NCBI GenBank assembly: GCA_029532415.1
Contig: JAQOTA010000058.1
Coordinates: forward strand, 744,001-808,000
Length of the DNA: 64,000 bases
Reading direction: 5' to 3'
From: Marasmius tenuissimus
Lineage: Eukaryota > Basidiomycota > Agaricomycetes > Agaricales > Marasmiaceae
Shown one piece after another: positions 33,719-44,663 of this stretch. The position numbers and the translations under genes were made by a program. The notes beneath the pieces are model-generated. The model was given only the letters and a program-made list of their open reading frames with translations. It made no database searches and was not told the DNA's origin. The first letter of the stretch is position 1. Each line of letters begins with the position of its first letter.

Positions 33719-36671
33719 TCACCGACCAACAGCTACCCCCATCTCAATGATTCTCCCTGCGGCCTCCCTAACGTTCACATCCCAATAACCTTCTTTCAGC
33801 ATATACAACTCGAATAGCCTCCCGCCCTTCCCGCCTAGCGCGTTAGCTAGTTGGGGATCGTCAATAAAAGGGTTATACACGCCCTGTGCGTTCTCGCCAT
33901 CCTCATCGTCGCCTAGTAGCGAAAGTAGCCTCGAGTCTCTCGCGACAAGATTTTGTACGAACTCGAGAATCCTGAGGACCACGGGAGAAGGGAATTGGAG
34001 GCAGGCTGTGAGGAGACGTTTAGAGAATGCAGCGGTGCGGTAGGTGGGGTGGCCTTTCTGGTGCAGGCCACGGGGCAGGAAAATGAGGTTCAGGGCGCGA
34101 AGGAGGGTGTCAGCGAGAGTAGAGGTAGAGGATTTAGATAGTCCTCGTGTCTCTGGGTTGATGTTGGCGGAGGAAGTGCCAGTGGTGGGGGAGTTGATGT
34201 CGATCATTGTACTGAGTGAGGGGATGATGGCATAGAGGTAGGCGACGAATTCGCTCAAGTCGACAGTGAGAGCTTCACCTACGATAGTTGCTCCGTGAGG
34301 TTGGGAATGAAAAGAGAAAATTCGGCGAGACTTGCCTTGACCACTTAGCAGTTCGAAAGCAGCAACGATGCAGAGCAGTCTATGTTTAGTGTTCTCCACG
34401 TTCGTTTCATTGACGACCTCAGGATATTCTTCTGCGTCCTCAGTCGCTGCGTCGTCCCGAATGATTAACTCCTTTAAGACCTTCATCAGGTCTTTAAAGA
34501 AATCGATATTGACGAGATGTGCAAATTTCGTTATTCCTTCCAAAGCAGCAGGTAGCAGCCGTCTTGAGCCACGGTTTTTGAGGATGGAGAAGTAGAGGAC
34601 AAAGACGAGTTTGAGGGTTTCCGTTTGCTGTTACGTGAACCATTCCACGGAATGAGACGAGAATGATGGACGGCCAGATATAGACAGCAACGAGGGGTCA
34701 CAATGCCGATGATCAGCACTTATATTACTTCAAAAGGCTGGCGATAAAAACTCACCGTAACGGTGCGCTCCTCCTTGTCGACTTCAGCCTCAGCCTCTCT
34801 AAACTCTCTCTCGATCTCTTTTCGCTCTTTTAATGCCTTCGTCGCTTTCTTACTCAGATGGACTTCCTCCCCTATGCCTCTCTTTTTCTTTCCCTTACCT
34901 TTGTGACGTGAATTATCATCTTTATCCTTGCCAGCTTTGGTATCCGACGAACGGACGCCACCCAGTTCGGTTTTGAGTCGAAGGGAAAGCAGGCATGAGA
35001 TGGAGGCAGGGTGAACATCGTAGCGTTTCTCTTTGATCATACGATTCAGCAGACGAACTATCTCGAGGGAGGCGGTGCCCGTATTGTCACTCCGGAAGAC
35101 TTTGACAAGGGTTACGAGGCATAGGTCGAATGACTGGCAGAGAGGTCAAATTTGAGTAGCGAAGCACTTCAAGCGACTCGTACCTCGCTTCTTCTCTTTT
35201 TACTCAACTGTGCGACTACGCAGCTCATTAGGTTGACTCGAAAGTTGAAATGCGTGAGTTCTGTGAGCAGGGAGCATATACAATTCAAGCAAGTTTCGGC
35301 GATGTCGCTGTGAGCTTGTTTATAAGTTCAGGGCACAAAAGACAGAAAATGAGTCGTCAATGCGTTAAAGTAGACTTTCGCTGGATTGAACCCTCACCTT
35401 TCAGCTCTGCCTCTAGTAGACGAAGATATGACTGGTACGCCGTGACCAACCCCTGCTCCCACTCCCGTGTTCGTGCGACAACCTGGCTAACTTTCTCAGC
35501 CTTCTCCTTGTCTGTCAACGCACGTATACGGTAGCCGGGAACGATGTCCTTGAAAATCGCTAATTGCGAGAGGATAGTAAGCTTTCGGATCAGGGGGTCA
35601 TTGGGAACGGGATCCGGATGAGTTGGGGTAGTGATGGAGGAGAGTGAGAATGTGTGTAGACGCTTGAGGAGTCCCAACTGTTCGAGAGAGTATTAGAACG
35701 AGTGCTAGATGACATGAACGAACGGCATACGCTGTTTTCGGGTTCAGCCATGATATCCTGGCAGATACTGGCTATCTGGTCTTTGGCAGCTTGTATTCGC
35801 GCTTTTTTCGATTTTGTACTGACGACATCTATGACTGCGGCACGCCCAAACCGTGCACCTGTGGCGACGTCGTCTCTGAGTTGAGGCTGGGCGAATTCTT
35901 CGTCCATCTCATCCTCATCCTCATCCTCATGCACACTCGCTTCCAATACATTGACCCCTTCCCTGCGACCCGTTTTCAGCAAAGTTCCATCGGCCAGTTT
36001 AATGGGTAATCGTTGAACACCGGGATTTTTGCGTTTGGACTCGTCGCGTAAAACGCGCGGGGCCTTTTCGTAGGGCATCTCAATGTCCGAGTCCGCGTCC
36101 GCGATAGAATCTTCATCTCCTGATCCAGAGAGACGGTCTTCCATAAGCCCGTCGTCCCCATTATCCTCGCCCGAGGAAATATTCGAGCTCCATTCACTGT
36201 CGTCCTCGTCATGTGAATCCACGGACGGTAGATCCTCTACAGGTGCCTTCCTAGTGGGTTTATTGAGTTGGTGCAGTCTGGCCGTCTCTTTCTTGCTCCT
36301 GTGCTGAGATTGAGCATGGCTACTTGGCGAGAGATATGAATACACACCTGGAGATACCTTTTTGGTCGAGAGAACCAAGGAAATCGGCAGCATTTCCGTA
36401 TTGTTCAAGGAGTTTAAGGTCCTCTTCAAAGAGACCAGCATCTTCGTCTTCTTCGTCTCCAACATTTGGAATCGGTATGATATCCCTATCCGCTGCTCTT
36501 TCCTTGCTCTTCCCTTTTGCTTTCACTTTGGTAACAGGCTTGGATGCTGTAGTGGCTTTTTGGCCAAGCTTGGGCTTCTTTCTGCTCCCCTATGAGCTAT
36601 CATTAGCGAACATTCAGTATTGGAAGCACGGAACGCACATGCGAAGAAGAGGCGGCAGGTCGTTTTGCCAT
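33719..36671 (-). CDS. NOC3: Nucleolar complex protein 3 (Noc3), ribosome biogenesis factor
   Basis: Noc3 pairs with Noc2 on pre-60S particles during their maturation and export, and has also been linked to replication licensing. The gene runs leftward in eight exons: 36671-36639, 36589-36348, 36298-35731, 35677-35398, 35314-35184, 35133-34756, 34627-34336 and 34278-33719. They join in frame to 827 residues. The N-terminus is a basic, acidic-patch region (MAKRPAASSSH, then KKPKLGQK). The NOC3p domain carries the diagnostic FKDIVPGYRIRALTDKEKAEK and VSQVVARTREWEQGL. The CBF/MAK21 domain near residue 550 on contains GITKFAHLVNIDFFKDLMKV. Intron 7 appears to be a 57-bp GC-AG intron; since 57 is a multiple of three, the frame stays open if it is retained. 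The gene is divergent from the TOG-domain gene, sharing 159 bp. Confidence 0.93.
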
Positions 36672-36830
36672 GGGTCCGAGTCTGAGCGTTAGCGCTCAGG
36701 ACAACTTTTTTCACGCTAATGATCGATCATTGATCACGTGATGTGAAGACAGAGGCAACATTGAACAGTCAGAATTCAACCAAGTCGAAGAAATTACATA
36801 CTTCATTTCACACCTCAAGAGCGACTCGCC
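36672..36830. promoter_or_regulatory. Divergent NOC3/TOG-protein promoter with palindromes and E-box
   Basis: Only 159 bp separate the two start codons. The spacer holds a perfect 14-bp palindrome AATGATCGATCATT (36718-36731) and, adjoining it, ATCACGTGAT (36733-36742), which contains the E-box TCACGTGA recognised by Cbf1/USF-type bHLH factors. An imperfect inverted repeat CTGAGCGTTAGCGCTCAG lies nearer NOC3. Function is inferred from position. Confidence 0.5.
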
Positions 36831-39800
36831 ATGGACGGGCCTCCTCCACCAGAAGAGGACTTCTCGTCCATGCCAATATCAGAACGACTGGCACACAAGA
36901 ATTGGAAAGCTCGTGTCAGCGCATACGAATCGCTCGTTAAGACCTTCCAGACCACCGCATCAGACGATGATCCTGCCTTCAAACCCTACGTCAATAACCC
37001 CGATTTACTCAAGAAGATTGCCATGGACTCGAATGCAGTAGCGCAGGAGAAAGGCGTGGAATGTCTGGTGGCGTTGGTGAAGTTTGCTGGGGAAACGGCC
37101 GCGCGGACGCGAGAGACGGTGGCTCCTGCGTTGGTGGAAAAGTGTTTCGGGTCGGCGAGAGCTGGGACCAAAACGCAGGCGTTGGAACTGGCCCTACAAT
37201 ATGTCGAGGTTGAGAACAATGGCACGGGAGTGGTGGTACGTTCTACGTCTGTGAAGAGAACTTCTCCTTTCCGATAGTTCGCATCCCATCTAGAACGATA
37301 TACTGTCAGGACTTTCCGCCAAACAGCCGAAGACCGTTGCCGGATGTGTTTCTGCCCTCAAAGAGATAATGCGGTAGGCATATCAGACTTAGTTACGCGT
37401 CCTCAGAATTCATCGCGTTGACGCGCCTCATTTCATCCAGAATTTTTGGTACCCAAGTCACCCCTCCACCACCGGTTTTGAAGGCTCTTCCGAAGATATT
37501 TTCACACACCGATAAGACTGTTCGTGCGGAAGGGACAGCTCTCACTCATGTACTTTACCAGTACCTTGGACCTGGGATCGAGTCCTGGCTGAATGACCTG
37601 AAGCCTGTTCAGGTGAAGGAGTTGAAGGAAGCGTTCGAGAATATGGAGAAGGAAGGGAAAGGAAAGGGCTCGCTAAAGGCAGAGAGGATGACTAGAGTGC
37701 AGGCTAGGGAGGCGGAGAGTGCCGCCGCTAGCGGGGAGGGTGATGCGGGAGGTGGTGAAGGTGGACCCGTTGAAGCTACCGGTGAGTTTCCGACTTCCCT
37801 ATGCGCCTTCCTCTTAAATCTCAGTACATTATAGACGATCCCGTCGATCTCGATCCCCGCGCCTTTGCTGAGCCCGTTGACATTACACCCAAACTACCAT
37901 CCACCATGTCGACGATGCTCACTTCGTCAAAGTGGAAGGAGAGGAAGGAGGTTCTGGACGACCTTAGCACATTACTGACATCAACCCCTCGTATCCTGGA
38001 CGCCCCCGAGATCGCAGGCCTCGCCAAAGCACTGGCGACCCGGATCCAAGGAGATGCAAATATAAACTGTGTGATGACTGCAGCTTCCTGCATGGAAGCT
38101 CTAGCGAAAGGGATGATGACTTCTTTTGCTCGGTACCGGGAGGTCGTCGTTCCTCTCATGCTGGAACGACTCAAAGAGAGGAAGGCAAACGTCACAGACT
38201 CTATCGGATCCGCTCTTGATGCCGTTTTTACCTCTGTGAGTATTTGGTCGCGTCAGTGGCATGTGAACCGTTACTTACCAACTCACTCAATAGACAACTC
38301 TTGCTGATATTCTGCCTGACCTCGCGCCTGCTTTGAACTCGAAGAACCCCCAAGTCAAGGAGGGAACGCTGAAATTCCTGGGTCGGTGTCTTTCCACAGC
38401 CACGAAGCCCATCCCTTCCTCCGAAATCAAACCTCTGGCAGACTCGCTTTCGACACTCCTCGAAGACGGCTTTGAGGGTGCTAGAAATGAAGCCGCGTCG
38501 TGCATGGGAACATTGATGAAGATGGTCGGCGAGCGGCCGTTAAATGCGGTCATTGAAGGATTGGCTGATGTTAGAAAGGCGAAGATCAAGGAGGCTTATG
38601 AGAAAGCAACAGTGAAGTGCAAGGCCGGTGGCCCGAAAGCAGCACCCCCAAAAGCAGCCCCAGCTGCAGCCCCTGCAAAGAAGAAGGTGCCAGCGGGCAA
38701 GCCTCCTGCTCCTGCCGCTGCAAAAGCGCCTGCTTTGCTGGACACAGGTGAACTTGAACAACCAGGACCTCCAAAGAAATCACTCGGGAAGCCACCTGCA
38801 AGACTTCTGGTCAGTAACCTGTTTCTTGTTTCTGTGCTGTACCCGTCTAACTGATTTACAGGCCCAGAAGGATAAAGCTGCGGGGGGCTCAGGGCCTCCT
38901 TCAGGATCTGCTCCGCCAGCCGCGAAGAAATCCGTACCTGCTGCTGCTGCTGCGGCAGCGGCTAAACCATCGAAGGCAGCCCCACCTGCAGCACCTGGTG
39001 CACTGGACACGTTCAAATACAGGCACACCCCGGAGGACGCAGACGGTCTTGCTGCAGATTTGATACCTTCCAATATTCTCACCGATCTTGGGGACGCTAA
39101 CTGGAAGACTCGGCTGGCCGCTCTCGACGAAATGAATACCTGGTTGGAGGGCGTTGTGGAGGGCGTCGATGCCGAAGTGGTAATCAGAGCGCTCGCGAAG
39201 AAAGGGTGGGCAGAGAAGAATTTTCAGGTGTCTGCGAAGATATACGGTGTCTGCGCCATGCTGGCCGAGAGATCGACGAGTTTTGGAAGATCCTGCGTCG
39301 CGCTCTGTGTCCCTCATATGAGCGAGAAGCTGGGGGATATGAAGCTCAAGAAGCCTGCTGGTGATACGCTGCTTATCTTCGCAGAGAAAACGTCTTTACA
39401 GTTCGTCCTCAACCAGGGTATGGGATGATCGTACTCGTTTTGAAGACCGGGCTGATATCCTTTGACAGCCTACGATTCTCTATCAAAGCAGAAGGCGCCA
39501 AAGGTTCTTGCGGACGCTGTCACTTGGGTCAATTCAGCCCTCATGGAGTTTGGCATCGCTGGATTATCTCTGAAAAGTATGATCGACTTCCTGAAGACTG
39601 CTCTCCAGAACTCCAATGCCGCGGTCCGGACTAGCGCGACCAAGACGCTTGTAACTGTCAAGCTATTTGCAGGCCCTAGTGAGATTGGTATCTTCTTCGG
39701 CTCGCTGGGAGTGTCTGACCAAGTATGTAGGCATAAAAGACCTTCTGCAAGATCTCAACCCTCAACTATTGAACACCATCAATGCCGAATTTGACAAGGT

Positions 39801-42800
39801 TGAAGGGACAGCACCGCCAGAACCAACACGTGTCTCCGCGGACGTGGCAGCGATGCCTACATCGAATTCGAAGGGTGGTGCTGCTGCTAGTGGGGACGCG
39901 CTCGATGATCTATTCCCGCGAGTTGAGATCGATGGCTTGTTGAAGGGAACGACGATTCTCTCAGACGCGAAGAGTGATGCTTGGAAAACCAAGAAGGAGG
40001 CATTGGAGACCCTCCAAGCGATCCTAGATCAAGGAGGCAACAAACGTCTCAAGCCGAACATGGGTAAGCCTACCTTCATTGATTCAGACGTGAACGATTT
40101 CACTCAGCGAACTTGTGCTTAGGCGAGATTGCCCAAGTGTTGAAAGCGAGAGTGGTCGATGCTAACAAAGCCGTCCAGTCCTTGGCCCTGGATATTGTCG
40201 CGAGGATCGCTACCGGTATGGGGAAACCATTTGAGAAACAGAACAAATTCTTTGTTTTGCCTGTATGCACGGTGTTAGCTGATCAAAAGGCACCCATCCG
40301 AAATGCGGCTCTCCAGACCCTGACCGCTATAGCTACCGCATGCGAAGGTCTGGACTCCATGGTTCCGGGTCTAACATCTGGACTGGAATCGGCCAATCCC
40401 CTTCAGAAAGGCACGCTCTTGAACTGGATTGTAGACTGGTTCAAAGGACACGAGTTATCATCCTCGTTGGATATCAGCAACTGGGCTTCATCAGTGGTCT
40501 CCTCGCTGGATGATCGTAATAGCGATGTTCGTAAAGCCGCACAGGCTCTTTTGCCAACGTTGGTGGCCTCAGCCGGTTTCGACTTCGTTCTTCAACAAAC
40601 CAACTCGCTGAAACCAGCATCCCGCAATACCGCTGTACCGCTGATCCAGGCGGCGCGACCAGCACAATCAGAAGCTCCTCCGGTTGCAGCTCCGTCCAAA
40701 CCGAAGCCAGGTGCACCTGCATCCGCACCCTCCTCTGCACCCCCGCCTGGCCCTGTACCCGCTCCGGAACAGCGGGCACCCAGCCCCTCCGACAGTATCG
40801 CTCCCAAACCTCCTGCTAGCAAATTAACGGGTGTGCGTCGTAAACTTCCGCTTGGAAGTAGCAGGCCTGAATCTAGAGCAGAAACCCCTCTTGAGACGCC
40901 TGCGCCTGCTTCCCGTTTGGCCAAACCTGGCCTTGGAGGTTTGAAACGACCCGGTGCTCCGAGTGCTTCCTCTAAGCCAACCTCTGCGACACCATCTCCC
41001 GGCCCCTCGCTTTCCCTTATCGGAACGAATTCAGAATCAAGGAAAACGAGATGCGGCAAAGATGCCTCCCGCTGGATAAATGAAGGAGGGCCTACAAGGA
41101 AGGATCTAGCGGATCTCTTACAGGGTCAGATGGAGTCCCATGCCTCGAAAGAGTTGCATTCGCGTATGTTCAGCCACGATCACAACGCTATCAACGACCA
41201 CATCGCTGGACTGGGGATGCTATGCGACATATACAGCGCAGCTCAGTCAGGCGACGACGCTGCAGAAGCCGTTTGCCTCGCGAACTTCGATTTCCCACTG
41301 AAATATTGCTCGATGAAGCTGCATGAACCTCAACCAAACTTGATCTCGAAGTGCCTCGAAGTAGTTGAAGCCGTACTTGGGTTCCTGCGGCACGTCAACT
41401 ACCAGGTCACGGATAACGAGGCCCTCTGTTTTATACCAACTGTGATTCACAAGGTACGTGACCATCCGTTTGTTGAGGATATGAACTTATCGATTCATCA
41501 AAGCTGGGGGATGCCCGTGAACCAGTCAGGGTTCGCGTTTCGCACATCATTCAGTCCTTGCCCAAGGTCTATGCGTATAGCAGAATCTTCCAACTATTGC
41601 TGGAGCATGGCCTCAAGTCGAAGGTTGCTAAGACGAGGCAAGGGTCACTCGACGAGCTCGGCAATCTCCTCAAGAAATATGGGATGACAACCTGTGAACC
41701 ATCGAAAGCGTTTCCTGTCATCGCGTCCATGATCTCCGACAAAGATTCTTCAGTACGCAAGTCGGCATTAGGAACTATCAGGTACGTTGAGTCCTTGCTC
41801 GCATAGAAACCGATCTGATTTCATTGGCTCAGTGAGGGATATGTCCTTGTGGGTGAGAAGATTTGGGCATTGGTCGGGCCCTTGGCGCCAAAGGACAAAA
41901 CCCAGTTGGAGGAGCGACTCCGTCGTGTCACAGGGCCCAGCGGGGAGGAGAAACCAGAGGCACCTGTACCCTCACAGATAAGCCGTCTAGCAGGCGGAGG
42001 TGCTCGGCCCGCATCCCCCGCTTTCGCATCTAGACTGGGAGGGATACCCCGACCTGCCAGTCCGGCTATTCCGGGTCCATCTAAGATTGGAAGGCCAGCC
42101 TCCCCTGCCCATGGCCTGCGGTCAAATTCGCCAACTCCTCCACAGAACCTCCGACCGAACTCCCCTTCTAAGCTTTCCAAAATGACCGTCAGCTCCCTCC
42201 CATCTGTCCCTCTCTCACCCACCACCTCCAGCCGACTCAAAAGTGGATTGCCTTCCAGGTTGGGCAGACCACGCACGCATCTCTCTCAACCTTCTACCCA
42301 ACTATCCCACCCGCCCTCGCATGACGATGCTCCCGTAGCTCATGATGTGGCCCTGGATGATCCTCCCGATTCAGACCTCCATGCAACACAAACAGTGGTA
42401 CCGGAGGATATCACATTGACCATATCAAGTATTCTCAGCAGCGACGCCACCCGTAGCGTAGACGCCCTGAAGAAAGTCCAGAAGATTCTCAATACGGGTG
42501 CATCTGGGGGGTCACAATACAGCGAGCTGGCAGAACACACCGAAGGCCTCATCGAGACCATTACGCTGCAGATGGCACACGTCTTCGAACGCCCGGAATC
42601 CTTGGCCCAAGATGAAAATTTCAGGCTCGCTAAACACCTAATCCAGACGTTGAACAATTTCTGCGATCATCCTGTACTAGCGGAGTCTCTGACGGTGGAC
42701 ATCTTGACGGCACTGTTGGAGGAGCTGACTCTTCGCCTTCTGGAGACCGATGACAGCCCGACCAAGCAAGTGAAGGACCTTTCTCGCTTCATCAACATGA

Positions 42801-44061
42801 TTATCCTGCGCATTTTTGCGATGGGCAGGCGGATGTCAATATTCCGGTGAGTGGCAGAGCTGTGAAGATAACAATTTCCCGTCCTGATTATGCTACCGCG
42901 CAGTGCTCTCTTCGCCTTGTTACTTCAAATCGTCAAACCGTTCGCCCACAATGGAGCGACAACAGACACCAAGGAAGCCAAGGTTGCCGAACTTGTCCTC
43001 AAATGTGTCTGGAAACTGGCTCGTAGCATTCCACAAGACCTCGCGGAGCAGAAGCTCGATCCTGTCGAGCTATTCCCTGCAATAGAGCACTTCCTGCAGT
43101 CTGTGCCTCCGAATGACTGGAGAGCGCGTTCCACCAACAAAATCCCCTGCGGTGACATGCCCTTGAGGACGATCAAAGTCATCATTCAGCACGTTGTTGG
43201 TAGGTGCTTCATCTCTGCAAATGAACGCCGTCTTGACAAGCATTTTAGCGCATTACGGTGACGATGTATACGATCTCTTGTCTGCGGCTTTCGATGATCC
43301 CTCAGCCACAATCGTTTACCCGTACGTCTACCGAATCCTGAATTCTACGTCTCGTGGCACGGATATACCTAGTGGCCAGAACGAAGGCGACGCAGATCGG
43401 CCCTCCAGACCTTTGTCGACGACATCCAGTCGAGCTATCTCTCCTCAAGAGACCGCCTCTTCTGCCTCCGCTAGCCACAGAAACTCGTCGCCCAGTCGCC
43501 CTGATTCTTTCAACGGGCAGAATGGTTACCCACCTACTGCTGAGGAACCTGACCCTGACGCACAGTTACTCACTATTATTGGGCACATCTCGAGCGAGAC
43601 AACCGGTGCCCTTCATAAAGAGGGAATAACCGAGCTTCACCATTTCCTAAAGGCGTACCCACACAAGAGACCGCGCGTTGAGAAGATTCTCGAGTCTACG
43701 GGGGCTGCTTTCCGGAAATACATTAATCGTGCGCTCGCTAGCCGCGCAGCAGAAGACGAAGAAAGGAATGCCGCTGTTGCTGATACCCTGTCAAGTCAGT
43801 GCCCAATCCCATCCTCCAGTTTATCTCCGTTGATCTGACACTTCTGTAGAACTCGAGTCTTCCCGCAATCCTCCGGCGTCTCCTCAGCAATCCGAACCAT
43901 CCCCCCGCTCTCCCCTCTCAGCGCGGCGGCAGAGCCCGCCAGCAGCCCCCGATACTCAGGACAAGCTTTCACGCCTACACAATCTTTTCCAGTATCGATC
44001 CAGCACCCAGAGCAACGGATCCCAGGAGCAGCCCTCGACTGCACGGACTTCTATGAGTTAA
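36831..44061 (+). CDS. XMAP215/Dis1/Stu2-family TOG-domain microtubule polymerase
   Basis: These proteins bind tubulin dimers through TOG arrays and speed plus-end growth; they act at kinetochores, spindle poles and the cytoplasmic array. The gene has many short introns and encodes roughly 2,000 residues. The first exons read confidently: 36831-37235, 37294-37373, 37441-37781, 37835-38235, 38294-38809 and 38862-39417. I can distinguish about five HEAT-repeat TOG blocks: one from ERLAHKNWKARVSAYESL, one from SKWKERKEVLDDLSTLL, one from LGDANWKTRLAALDEMNTWL, one from SDAWKTKKEALETLQ, and one covering FDFPLKYCSMKLHE to KDSSVRKSALGTI. Ala/Pro/Lys linkers separate TOG2 from TOG3, and a Ser/Pro/Arg linker precedes TOG5. 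The C-terminal helical domain (about 42.4-43.8 kb) matches the region that contacts TACC partners. The context ATGG with GCC before it supports the start. Confidence 0.9.
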
Positions 44062-44663
44062 TGGTTTTTATCTTGACGTACTTCCTTTCTCGCCATCTGA
44101 CCTCATCTACATGCTGTATTCTGTACCTCATCGCACTCAGCCTCATTATAGAACCCTACTGTATCCTTGTTTTCAGCATAATAGCCTCAGTATACTACGA
44201 TTGATATGTCAAGCCTTAACACCGAAAGTGAACGAAACCCACCATACGGCCACTAAAGCCCCTCTAAGGTAGATCGAGAGACTGAACGATGTGAGAACGA
44301 TGTGAGAACCCCAGGTATGTACATACTACTGACGGTGGTCAGGGGCAAGAATACAGCCTCCGGACGGAGATGGTGTAACATTTCAATGGAGAGGCGGTAC
44401 CGGGGACCTCTCTCATTTGTAGAGTACCATTTTAGACATTGAAGATGTCTATCTCCCCAACGAGAGTATTAAACAGGGCTCTGTTTGGGGAAGAAAGAGT
44501 GGAAGTTCTGGGGCGGCAATAGAGGGCAGTTGATTCGGCCTACGTACGGCATTGATTGTCATCCGTGACGAAACTGGTATTGTGTAAGTTTCGTTCACCG
44601 CCAACGTCCATCGCCTCGCGAATGCTCGCCTTGCCACAACCAGGCCTCTGAGTTCAGTCCAAA
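44062..44663. other. Intergenic between TOG-protein and GPAT genes
   Basis: This 602-bp spacer lies between two same-strand genes and should hold the TOG gene 3' untranslated region and the acyltransferase promoter. Short minus-strand frames at 44449-44816 are not supported. No CACGTG or clear TATA element was noticed. Confidence 0.5.
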
